NCBI RefSeq assembly: GCF_019320115.1
Contig: NC_089584.1
Coordinates: 57,842,852-57,906,851 of the forward strand
DNA: 64,000 bases
Direction: 5' to 3'
DNA from: Miscanthus floridulus
Lineage: Eukaryota > Streptophyta > Magnoliopsida > Poales > Poaceae
Below are positions 54,118-64,000 of this stretch, in pieces; within the stretch, counting starts at the first letter, position 1; the number at the start of each line of letters is the position of its first letter. The translations under genes and the position numbers were made by a program. The notes beneath the pieces were generated by a model that worked only from the letters and a program-made list of their open reading frames with translations, did no database searches and was not told where the DNA came from.

Positions 54118-55652
54118 TGTTGACAGTAGTTAACAACCATTATAAACCATCAACATAACATGTATAAGGGCATAAATATAATCAGCAATAAAGGTCTAGG
54201 GGTTTAACCTAACAAATTCCATGAGTTTTAGTGAATCTGTATTTTCTACAGGGTTTATCTAGAAAATCATCAAGGTGGACCTACATGTCAGATTTAATCT
54301 CGTTTATCCATAGCGAAACGGACACCAGAAGACTCGAGAGGACTCTGTGTCGAGGCAGGGAGGCTAAGACTGCTAGGTGGGACCAGCCCCTCCTTCGAAT
54401 GTCAGTTCTCCACCGCCTCCTAGGTTACATCTACACCATCCTTTAGGTCGGTTTGATCCAAGGGCTCACGTTGGATGCTCCGGCCTATATAATCAGCCCC
54501 TGCCACTGCCCCCAAGCATAACCCTAGTCATCAAGTCATTTGAGAAGATAGAAACCATAATCATTCTTAGAGCTCCACCATATTTTAGGGCATAGCTAGT
54601 TAGGCTAGGTCTAGTAGGAGGCAAGCAGGCTTTGCTTGGATTCCCGGTCATATCAAGAGCATGGTTTGGTATAATCTTTGTACCCCCTCTCTTTTGTACC
54701 TCCATTATTTTTATATGCTAGTTACAATTGTTATGACAATATTAGTATTCATCTTATTCATGTTCTTTGTTATAATGTTCATCGTCTACTTTGATTATAT
54801 TCTTAGTATAGTTAGATTATCATCATGTTCATGCATAAGTTCGGATAGCACTCACTCTAAGGTACCATGCGTGAGTGGTTGACATTGTGTAAGCATGGTG
54901 CTTATACGTTATTTACCTATGAATACACCCTATATTCTGGGTCATGTGGTAGATCACGGATGTGACACTCCCATTGAGTCCTTTATAGTCCACTCCCCAA
55001 ATATAGGCGCACGTTGGGTCCGGTTATGAAGGAAGAACAAGCTCTGTTCTTAATCTTTCTTAGTAATATCCCATATGTGTAGATATGAAGATGATCTTAG
55101 CAATGACTACTATGTATAATGCACTAATCAATGTATGCTTTGACTTGTAATTAAGAATAACTTAGGAATTATTCCTCTAATATTCTACCTGACCATGCTA
55201 ATGTCATATAAAGGAGTACTCTGAGTGATTTATCATTATTATTAGTTAATACTTATCATATATCTTATCCTATGACTTACCCCTGTTATGAGTAGAATAT
55301 TGGTTATGATTTACTTCTCCATCAATCATATAAGTTATCAACACATGTCCATGCTAGACCATCCCTGTGGTAAAAATATAAATAACGATACCTGTAATAC
55401 TCCTGAATGAAGTGCTACAATGGTATAATTATCTATACGCTTGCAAATCATTTTTATTCATATATTTATATATTCTTCCTAGTCACATAAATTAATAAAG
55501 TACTTAATATTATTCTGGTAGTAATGCTATGTAGTACCATCAAGCATCTCTAGCATCATCACTAGGGATGACTATCTAGTAAAGTAATATTAGGAGATAT
55601 AGGTTTATAATAGGTGGCTACAAAAGAAGTGATAAGTTAATAAATACCCACA
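54118..55652. repeat. Solo LTR 1 in copia integrase tail
   Basis: TGTTGACAG...ATACCCACA, 1535 bp. Flanks ACGAC and ATGAT differ only by two C/T changes. Deleting it with one flank rejoins the host frame. It shares phrases (GTAAGCATGGTGCTTATACG) with the second solo LTR's family and with copy A. Confidence 0.82.
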
Positions 55653-56715
55653 ATGATGGCTTGACTTTGACTCTCAGAGACTTCATCGTCGGCTACGTCC
55701 ACTTCGAGGGAGACGGGCGAGCTAGCAGCTCATCTTCACTGAGCTCATCTACCTCAACGCCTATCAGCTCCGGTGAGTCCTCCACCGCCTACACCACCAG
55801 TGAGTCCTCCACCACCTGCACCACTGTCTATGCTCCGCTCTCCTACACCGGCTCCTCAATCTCCTACATTGGTGCCCACACATTTGAGATTGGCACTAGC
55901 AGCTTTGGTCCATGATGAGCAACGCACGGTGGAGTTCGCCACTCTGTTATCCAATGACGAGGATCGCGTCGATGCCTACCATGACGACAAGCCTCAATGC
56001 TATCGCACCTTGGACAACATCTTCAGTGATCAGTCCGTCCCTAGACTTGCGATGCACGACTTTGAGGTGGAGCTACACTTGGCGTATGAGGACGACTAGC
56101 CTCGCTCCTTAACTAAGGTAGAGGGAGATGTGGCATGGCACACCACGATACTGCAGGAGATGGATGTGGTCGAGCGGAACTGGATGTGGGAGCCAGCAGA
56201 TCTTTCTATCGGCCACTATGCCATCACCCTCAAATGGGTCTACAAGCTCAAGAAGGATGAGGCTAAGGCAGTGATCAAGCATAAGGCGTGTTTGGTGGTG
56301 AGCAGGTTCGTTCAATAGGAGGGAGTCGACTTCAATGATGCCTCCATGCCTGTTGCACGGATAGAGTCCATTCACCTCCACCTCACGCTAGCAGCCTAGG
56401 AGGGTTGGTGTGTGCACCACATGGACATCAAGTTTGCTTCCTCAACGGTGACCTAAAGGAGGTCTACGTCCACCAGCCACCAAGATTCCTCATCCCCAGC
56501 AAGGTTCTTTGCCTGCTCAAGGCCCTCTACAGCTTGCAGCAGGCGCCCTGAGCTTGGAATGCCAAGCTAGACTCCAACCTCAATCAAATGGGGTTCCAGC
56601 AGAGTCCTCACAAGGTTGTAGTCTATCGACCGAGCAAGGGAGGCAATGCCCTATTGGTAGGCATCTACGTTGTTGACTTGGTGATCACCAGCACCAAAGA
56701 GGCTGAGGTGGAGGC
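55653..56715 (+). pseudogene. pol: Copia integrase-RT linker and RT first part
   Basis: Continues with LTLTLRDFIVGYVHFEGDG and a Ser/Thr- and Pro-rich linker, then RT: KWVYKLKKDEAKAVIKHKA, FNDASMPVARIESI, HHMDIKFA. The palm near 56667 reads YVVDLVI in place of YVDDLVI, so one of the two catalytic Asp is lost. Frameshift near 56440. It ends at the second solo LTR. Confidence 0.85.
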
Positions 56716-58204
56716 TGTTGATGGTCACTAACACCCGTTTTGACTATCAACATTCTTCCCAAAAGCATGGCAAAGTGAGGTAAATCATCATCACATGTGA
56801 AGAATTTTGTTTATAATTCACCTAGTTCCACTTGTGCTTGTAGAATTATTTGTATGCAGCAAATATAGCAAAATTTTGCTAAAATGGTGACAAACATGGA
56901 CCAAAGAAGCAAGTGGATGTGACATGAGGCTGAGGGACCACTTGGCAGCACCATCCGGCCCCACAAGGGCACCACCCAGCCCCCCAAGGGGCCCCTACCA
57001 TGTCATCAATCTGTGGGAGCTACTCCTAAGCCAATCACAAGCTTCCATTCAAGTCGGTTTGATCAACAGACAAGATTTGATGCCGGTGGATACATGGGCC
57101 CATTGTCATAGCCTTGGGAGCTCTCCACTGACTTACCTACCATGTTTCACCATGTGCTAGCTTCACAAGGGCCGGTCGGCACCCCCTTGCACCGCCTGGT
57201 GCCCTAGGTCCTCCACCGACCTTGCCACTACCTACAAATACCCCTCCCTCACTATACACTATAAATAGTGGGTGTGGAGCTTAGTGGAGAAGTGCCCCCA
57301 TTCAATTCCAAGCTCTCCAAGCTTCTCTTAGCTTTCTAGCTTAGGTTAGCTATAGAGTAGTAGTCTAGTAATGGAGTAGAGCAAGTGTAGAGCTGCTCTC
57401 AGAGTCTAGAAGAGTCTTCTAGGTCTGGTATAGCTCCTTTATAATTCTTTCATTTTAGCATTTACTTTATTCGGTATTTATTTAAGGACCTTATTCTAGT
57501 ATTATTGCTTTGCTTTGCTTTACTTTAAGTACTTAGCCATTAGTGTTCATCATTAGTGAGCTTAGGTGCTTGTTGTTTGGCATTAGTAGCATAGGTTATC
57601 TAATAATTAGTAGTCTTTCATTAGTACCGGTTTCACCATCTGGTTAGGGTGCTTTGATCTCATTTCATCAAAGCTCAGATCAAAGTAGTAAGCCTATAGA
57701 TTAAGTGTGGTTCTTAGGTTATAGATTACATGTGGATATGGCTAGGCCTCCGAATAGATTGTGGTAGGTGGCAAGTGGTGACAGCCTTGTCCATCCTCTG
57801 TATTCCACAATGATAGGTCTAGTAATTAAATCGTAGGGCTCGTGGTGGACCTTATCTATTTAACACTCCTAGTTGGTAGGCGAGTTGTGCCCTGACGTAC
57901 TATAGTATTTCTCCTAGTCATTTGTTTACCTTAGTTACTAGAAAGATAAAATGCTCGCTCTTCCACCTAGGTATCTCTAGGTAAGCTTGTTAGTAGTAGT
58001 TAGTTTAGGTAGTTCACATTCACTATTGTTCACCTACCTAGGATCAACCTTAGCCTTGCCTTAGCAAATCCTAGTCCAATTATAAATTCTAGTCTTTCTG
58101 TGGGAAAAATATAAATTTGACACTCAGTACTCACCGAGCAAAGTGTTACGCGATAGTTATGTGCGCTTGCGGAATCCTCCAATAGTCAATAAGAAATATC
58201 AACA
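56716..58204. repeat. Solo LTR 2 in copia RT, TSD GAGGC
   Basis: TGTTGATGG...ATATCAACA, 1489 bp, perfect GAGGC on both sides (56711-56715 and 58205-58209). It left behind a solo LTR by recombination between its two LTRs. The 3' part (57420-58140) matches 43070-43740. Confidence 0.92.
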
Positions 58205-59139
58205 GAGGCATTCAAGGAAGAGATGAAGGGCACTTTCTAGATGAGTGACTTAGGCCTTCTCTCCTTCTACCTAGGGATCATGGTCCACTTGGATAGCTCT
58301 GGCATCTCCATTCGCTAGACCGCCTACGCCAAGCGCATCATCGAGTTGGGCAGGCTCACCAGTTGCAACCCAGCCCACACTCCCATGGAAGAGAGGCTGA
58401 AGCTAAACTGCGACAGCATGGCAAAGGAGGTCAACACCACATAGTACTGACACATTGTGGGTAGTCTTCTCTACCTCGTCCACACACGGCCCGACCTAGC
58501 ATTCGTCGTTGGCTATGTTAGTCAGTTCATGTAGCAACCTATGATGGAGCATCTATAGGCTATCAAGAGGATTCTCCGCTACATCGAGGGCACCTCCAAC
58601 TACGACTTGCACTACCTAAAGTGCCCTAGCATGGAACACTTCATTAGGTATAGTGACAACAACCTCGCTAGTGACATCAACACAAGCAAGAGCACCAGTG
58701 GGACACTGTTCTTCCTCGACAAGCATCTAATCAGCTGGCAGTCAGTCAAGCAACAAGTGATGGCTTTGTCTAGTTGCGAGATGGAGTACATCGCTGCCAT
58801 AACTACTTTGACTCAAGCTCTTTGGTTGGCTCAACTGCTAAGTGATCTCTTGGGTAGAGACATAGAAGTAGTGGAGCTTAGGGTGGACAGCAAGTCCGCC
58901 TTGGCCTTGGCGAAGAACCCCGTCTTCCATGAGCACAGCAAGCATATCCACATCAAGTACTAATTTATCAGGAGCTACTTGGATGAGGGGAGCATCAAGG
59001 CTAGCTACATCAACACCCAGGACCAGCTCACCGACTTCCTCACCAAGTCCCTTGGGTGGGTCAAGTTCTAGGACCTTCGTGCTAGGATTGGGATGGTTCA
59101 AATTCTCGAGAAGGGGCCACACAAGACTTAGGGGGAGAA
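58205..59139 (+). pseudogene. pol: Copia RT end, RNase H and polypurine tract
   Basis: RT thumb: MSDLGLLSFYLGIMV and IVGSLLYLVHTRPDLAF. RNase H: YSDNNLASDINTSKSTSGTL, SSCEMEYIA and LRVDSKSALALAKNPVFHEHSKHI. C-end: GSIKASYINTQDQLTDFLTKSLG. The Asp/Glu residues of RNase H are largely kept, but stops lie near 58240, 58320, 58445 and 58965. The tract CTTAGGGGGAGAA (59127-59139) directly precedes the 3' LTR. Confidence 0.9.
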
Positions 59140-59380
59140 TGAAAGCATAAGTCTTGTTGTTATCTATCTAGGATGCTTACCATAGGAGTAGTTGGTGCAT
59201 ATGTCAACACCCTTATCATCTATCTTATCCTAGTTTAGCATCTACTTTAGTAGTTGGAATATGTTGTAGCTTTCTTAAGTTGCAAGCATGCTACTCTATA
59301 TGTATCCTCAACCTGGCATGGTTTGTGGCAAGGCTAATGAAATGGAAATCTAGACCCAAACCTATGTTTTGTCTCCAACA
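59140..59380 (+). repeat. Copia 3' LTR, 241 bp
   Basis: TGAAAGCATAAG...CTCCAACA followed by TGTCA. Confidence 0.92.
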
Positions 59381-60082
59381 TGTCAGGACTCGGGGACTCG
59401 GGTGTCGGTCAGGCCTCTGGCCAGTGGGAAGGCGGTCCTCGGGGCTCACTGTGGGAGTCACTTGGTCTATTGGGCCACATCCACCGTCATAGTTGTTTAG
59501 CCACATGGTCACGCACTCATCGAGCCATTGTTCGGGTGCACGAGTAGGGTGGGGCTCCACCATGTTGCCGTCAAGGTGCTCATGCGAGCCACCACCTTGC
59601 TGTCCAAGGGGCACCTAATCATCCATTCGCTTAAGGAAGTACCATCCAAGCCATCGACAACCAGGGCCTAGATCTAGCCGATAATACCTCCTCCTACCTC
59701 GATCTACTCTGTACCAGTCTGGCCACCACAAATGAAGGTGTAGGGTTTGGAGGAGGGAGAACGACTCGGGAGGGAGAAGGCAGATGAAGGGAAGCCAATG
59801 CGCTACGGTGGGCAGAGGTGGGGCAACCACATGGGTGGAGGGTGAGATGTGAGAGCATAAGGCCCATCTATTGGCGTCGTTTGCTAGAGCAGGAGGTATG
59901 ATGAGGGCATGACACCTATGGATATGCTTAAAGACAAGGTGAGCCCGTTCCTATGTTTGCATAATGATAAATCTAAGAATTGGTTGCTACCTAATAGTGG
60001 TATTTCAAATATTCTCATGAACTATGGTGATGATGATAGAGATTGGATATACCATGAACAAGACCAAGCTCAAAGTGCAAGT
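59381..60082 (-). other. GC-rich region continuing the pre-copia locus
   Basis: Unassigned. On the minus strand a CCAAACCCTACACC phrase (5'-leader-like) near 59740 is followed by an open frame from 59614 that contains EHLDGNMVEPHPTRAP and VTMWLNNYDGG. Removing copia, this frame stays open across the insertion point into 50731-50636. No family is recognised. A short plus-strand frame at 59909-60097 is also unassigned and abuts the Tekay fragment. Confidence 0.3.
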
Positions 60083-61260
60083 CCATCAAACTTGTAGTAC
60101 CAAAGGACAAAGAGCTTAGAAACCAAATCTTAGAAGAAGCTCACTCATCCAAGTTATCTATCCACCCGGGAAGTAGCAAAATGTATCAAGATTTGAAATC
60201 TCACTTTTGGTGGACCAAGATGAAGAAAGAAATCATAGCTTATGTTGCAAGGTGCGACAATTGTTGTAGAGTCAAAGCAATTCACTTGAAGTCTACTCAT
60301 TTCATACCAGTTAGAATTGACTATCGACCAAGTGACTACGCTGAATTATATTTTAATCTGATAGTATGTCTCCATGGTGTTCCTAGAACAATTGTATCTG
60401 ACAGAGGACCTCAGTTCACCGCTCATTTTTGGGAACATTTGCACAAGATGTTAGGTACCAACTTAGTCAGAAGTTCTGCTTATCATCCATAAACCTCTAG
60501 ACAGACGGAGCATGTGAATCAAATATTAGAAGACATGTTAAGAGCTTGTGTCATATCATCCAAAGGTTCATGGGATACGTGGTTATCCTTGGCTGAATTT
60601 TCCTATAATAATAGTTATCAAGAAAGCATCAAAATGGCTTTGTTCGAAGCATTATATGGCCGCAAGTGTAGAACTCCTTTGAACTAGGTTGAATCTGGAG
60701 AAAGGAGATACTATGGCATTGATTTCGTCGAAGAGGCTGAACAACAAGTCTGTACTATCCAGAAACATATGGAAGCCACTCAAGCTAGGCAGAAAAGCTA
60801 CATGGATAAAAGAAGGAAGCCCATTGAGTTTGAAGTGGGTGATCACGTTTATCTAAAAGTATCACCGATGAAAGGTGTGCAGCGATTCGGAGTAAAGTGG
60901 AAGCTTGCACCTAGGTATGTAGGCCCATATCCGACCATAGAGAAGAGTGGGAATGTAGCTTACAAGATAGAGTTACCTTATGAGATGAGAGCTATCTTCA
61001 ATGTTTTTCATGTCTCTCAATTAAAGAAATGTCTCTGTGTTCCCGAAGAAAGAGTTTCACTTAGAAATATCAAGTTGAAATCAGATCTATCCTTTAAAGA
61101 AAGGCCAGTGCAGGTCATTGATACAAGAGAGAGAGTAATCCGGAACTGTGTGGTCAAGTTTTACAAGGTTATGTGGAGTAACCAGAGTAGTGAGAGCGAT
61201 GCAACGTGGGAACGGGAAGATTATTTGATGGATGTATACCCTACCTTTTATTCAAAATAG
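60083..61260 (+). pseudogene. pol: E5 integrase and chromodomain-like C-end
   Basis: The zinc-finger part (IHPGSSKMYQDL, WWTKMKKEIIAYVARCDNC) is followed at once by STHFIPVRIDYRP. About 45 residues that should lie between, including the first catalytic Asp, are deleted in frame. The remaining core keeps the second Asp (TIVSDRGPQF) and SYNNSYQ. A stop replaces Gln in YHPQT (60490), and another stop lies near 60687. The C-end is an open 163-codon frame (60769-61260): HVYLKVSPMKGVQRFG, KLAPRYVGPY, FNVFHVSQLKKC and a chromodomain-like tail DATWEREDYLMDVYP. Inactive. Confidence 0.9.
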
Positions 61261-61291
61261 TACGCTTTTCAAATCTTAGGGCAAGATTTTT

Positions 61292-61305
61292 ATAAGGGGG
61301 AAGGG
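61292..61305 (+). promoter_or_regulatory. E5 polypurine tract
   Basis: ATAAGGGGGAAGGG just before the LTR start; typical plus-strand primer site. Confidence 0.85.
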
Positions 61306-61306
61306 C

Positions 61307-64000
61307 CATAACACCCTAGGTGTTAGGCTTGCATGATTGCACTTGCACTTCATAAACATGAGCATCATTCATCCATGCATGAGCTTTGATTGTTTGGAAC
61401 ATGCGTTCGAAACATTGCAACATATGTTTATATTCCATGTGTGTTTGTTTTATGAAATGGATAGTGCGCAACACTCAAGTGCAACATGTTCAACTAACTC
61501 TTGAAACATGTCACTTACTTTAGTGAAACATGGTTAGTTAGTAATATGCAACAAACTCATGAAACATATGAAACATGGCTTTGAAATAAAAGGAGCAATT
61601 CACTTGTTTTCCCTTGTTTCAATGCATGTGATGCTTGATTTTGGTATGATCACATAAAACACCTTAACTACACTTAAAGTACATAGTGGAGCACTGTTCA
61701 TGTTAACTAAATTGACTAATTATGCCCCTAAGTGAGGTTTGACCAAATTGGAAACCCTAGAACCAATTTGTTTGACCTTTTAAAAAGTGTTACTTAGAAG
61801 CTTTGCATGTCTGAGCAACATAAAGCAAAGTTGTAGCAAATTATATGTGGAACAAACTTTGTTTAGAGGTTGAGTCATGAAAATATGTGGAACAGGCCCA
61901 AACATGGCCCACAAGTTAGATTTGGGTGCTGATTCAGCACTTAGAATTTTGCTAAGTCATTAACCAATTTTTAGTTTGTTTGGCTCACATTTGGGATGAT
62001 TTTACTCCTCAACCATTGAGAATTGGAACATGATCCTTTAATGGAAGTTGTAGATTGTATATAGGGCTTCAATTGTTATTTAGATTGTTTTCGCTAATGA
62101 TCAATGGATTAGGAGTTTTATCGTCGCCAAAACTCGCTGTCAGTCGGCCGAATGGAGTCCTGATGGCGTTCTGCTTCAGGCCATCATGGCCGACCGGTGT
62201 CAGGCCAAACTCGCCAAGTGGTGGCCGTACGCCGGCGCTGCCCCCGCTCGTTAGGCTGTTGCTACCACGACGACGCCACGCGCCCGCTAGCTCGCTTACT
62301 TGCTTCACCGTGTCCATTTCGCCTCGCTAGTCGCTCTGAAGCACAGCGCCGTGCCTCTGCCATTGCTGTCGATCGCATCGCCGTCGCGCAGCTCCTCTGC
62401 TGGTCAGTGACAGTGGAATAGAAAGATAGTTCATTCTTGTTTAGTTTTGAATGCAACTTTGTAAAATTTATATCTCTAGTTTGGTGAATCCAAATTAGGT
62501 GGTTCTAATTTTGTTAGGATATTTATGAAGTGTAGTATTTAGAAAAAATATAACATGAACACTTGTAGTAAAGTTTCTGGAAGAATTAAATTGCAACTTA
62601 AAATGTGTTTTTAAATGAATGCAAACTTGTTTAATTCATATCTAAAGTTCCAGTGCTCCAAAAATTATGAAATTTGTATGGTGAGATGTTCTCAATGATT
62701 AGAAGCTCTGGTAAAAATTTGAGAGTCAGTACTTGAATAGTTTTTGAGTTATTAATTTCCCTTTTATGATTAGATGATCCTTGTGTGAATTTTAATAATT
62801 GTTATAAGAATCCCATGCTCATGAAATTTATTGGAGTTTGTCCTGGTACCCTAAGGATGCTAAGAAAAATATAAAATTTGTTGCTTGACACTTTTCACTA
62901 TGGTTTCCTATTTATGCTATTTTAAGTCCTGGTTGCTTGTCATTTTTGTGTAGGATGTTATACTTGTTAAAATGATGTGAAATTTATAAAGTAGCCTATT
63001 GGAGATATGTATAAGGTACTGTAATTTTTGTGGAATTTTCTGTACACTTTGGATATGTGTTTATTATTTAACCTAATTATCTAAATAAATTAATAAAGGC
63101 ATGAAAATAATTTATTTAGGAATGGCCACTATGTTTTCTAGTGTTCATTTGATGTATGTTAACTGTTGGTAACATTGGTAGTACTCATGGTGTTATTCTT
63201 GCATGTAATGAAATATTATTTTCACTATAATTCATTTATAGTACTTTCTGGACAGATTTTAGAGTTAAGCAAATTAACTTGTGAACTTGAAGTTTGCTGT
63301 GAATTTGGTCAATAACAAAGTTGTAGGGAACTTATTTATCTAGCTTGTGTCAAAATTTCAAGGCATTTGGCCTAGTAGCGTGAGAGTTATATCAGTTGGA
63401 AGTCAGCATTCCCAACTGCCTACTCTCTGGAATCCACAGATAGTTTTGTAAGATTAGTCTATTTGACCTAGTTTAAGTTTGAATTAGACTTTGTTGATTA
63501 AACAAAAGTTGTAGATAATTTTATAAGCTTTCCAGATTATCTTGTTGCATGTCTTTTGTATTAGTACAACTCCAGTTATGGATAAAACTAGCTGCTGCTG
63601 TTTGCAGCCTAAAAACTGTGATTGCAGTGAATAACTTGTTTGCTTGATATGAGTTGATGTGATGATTTAGATACTAGGCTACTTAAGATAAATTGTTAGT
63701 TGCAGGTGCTAGACCTCTTACTGAAGACGAACAACTTTATCTTAGGTTGTTAGAGCTTGGTGAGTGTGTAGTTCTTGTTTTCTAAAAGAGACATGCACCT
63801 ACTCAGTAAAATAGATGTAATCTTGTATCATCGTGTCTTTCATGAGTCCATCTATACGTGGCTGTACATTTCATCATCACCTTCTATCTCTTGTGCATGC
63901 ATGATTCTTATACTATGCATACGCATCCAATAGGTGTTCTAGAGGGAGTCACACTTCTGGAATTGGAGCAAGTACTTCCAGAGGAGCAGCAGCAAGCTCA
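61307..64000 (+). repeat. E5 3' LTR, cut by window end
   Basis: Starts CATAACACCCTAGG, where relatives have TGTAACACC, so the TG is mutated to CA. It has a GC-rich leader (about 62140-62400), then an AT-rich intron-like region. From 63934, after ATCCAATAG, it carries an acidic mini-ORF (LEGVTLLELEQVLPEEQQQA) running off the window. No other gene seen. Confidence 0.85.

Larger units (their letters stand above)
50732..59380 (+). mobile_element. Ty1/copia element with two nested solo LTRs
   Basis: LTRs 50732-50980 and 59140-59380 (TGAAAGCATAAG...GTCTCCAACA), TSD CGTCA/TGTCA, a tRNA-Met-type primer site and a polypurine tract. Coding order gag, protease, integrase, RT, RNase H is the Ty1/copia order. 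Two unrelated solo LTRs interrupt it (54118-55652 and 56716-58204). Without them it is about 5.6 kb, normal for copia. All domains carry stops or lost catalytic residues, so it is inactive. The lineage within copia is not assigned. Confidence 0.93.
60083..64000 (+). mobile_element. E5: 3' end of a Tekay-like chromovirus
   Basis: Integrase to chromodomain-like end, polypurine tract and the first 2.7 kb of a 3' LTR cut by the window end. The left end is truncated at about 60083 inside pol. Related to E3 in protein but with a different LTR, and better preserved. Confidence 0.88.

Overview
This window is repeat-rich nuclear DNA from a flowering plant, almost certainly a grass (family Poaceae, probably panicoid). 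The evidence is stacked Ty3/gypsy elements (Tat-like, Tekay-like and Athila-like), a Ty1/copia element, a 5S-bearing Cassandra TRIM, a CACTA end, and GTTCGCTT-type MITEs. I see no intact ordinary host gene. The only intact long reading frames are two ORFs of one young non-autonomous retrotransposon. The species assignment is inference; the element structures are read directly from LTRs, target-site duplications (TSDs), primer sites and polypurine tracts.

Layout. (1) 1-37916: an old minus-strand Tat-like gypsy element (E1) leaves the window on the left. A 1.9-kb DNA transposon (628-2521) and a complete Cassandra TRIM (5851-6616) interrupt its body. Its single visible LTR is split into three pieces (7086-7296, 20549-20686, 37745-37916) by two nested insertions. 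E2 (7297-20543, TSD GTCCC) is a small non-autonomous element carrying a 44-bp minisatellite. E3 (20687-37744) is a decayed full Tekay-like chromovirus. Inside E2 sits E4 (9795-19550, TSD GGTGG), with two 3692-bp nearly identical LTRs and no pol. (2) 37917-40610: a truncated Athila-like pol and an LTR-like block. (3) 40611-48200: two related copies (A and B) of a composite segment. It carries a broken plant-mobile-domain (PMD) gene, a 300-bp solo LTR, a MITE and LTR-like promoter sequence. The 3' end of a CACTA transposon with an Ulp1-like remnant lies between the copies. (4) 48200-50731: AT-rich unassigned DNA, one MITE, and a GC-rich stretch that may be a host exon. (5) 50732-59380: a Ty1/copia element holding two solo LTRs, inserted into that GC-rich stretch. 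(6) 60083-64000: the 3' end of another Tekay-like element, with its LTR cut by the window edge.

How the parts work. E4 resembles a parasite of an autonomous Tekay-type element. It keeps the promoter, tRNA-Met primer site, polypurine tract, Gag and an extra upstream protein, but must borrow protease, reverse transcriptase and integrase. The extra protein begins with a close imitation of the histone H3 tail, followed by a coiled coil and an acidic tail. Both E4 ORFs start directly after splice-acceptor-like sites, and E3 has the same layout. Three different Tekay-like LTRs also share a short acidic exon-like ORF. I regard these three observations as the most novel content here.

Relative age. 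E1 is older than E2 and E3, and E2 is older than E4. E4 LTRs show only about three differences that I could see, while E2 LTRs differ at roughly one site in ten.
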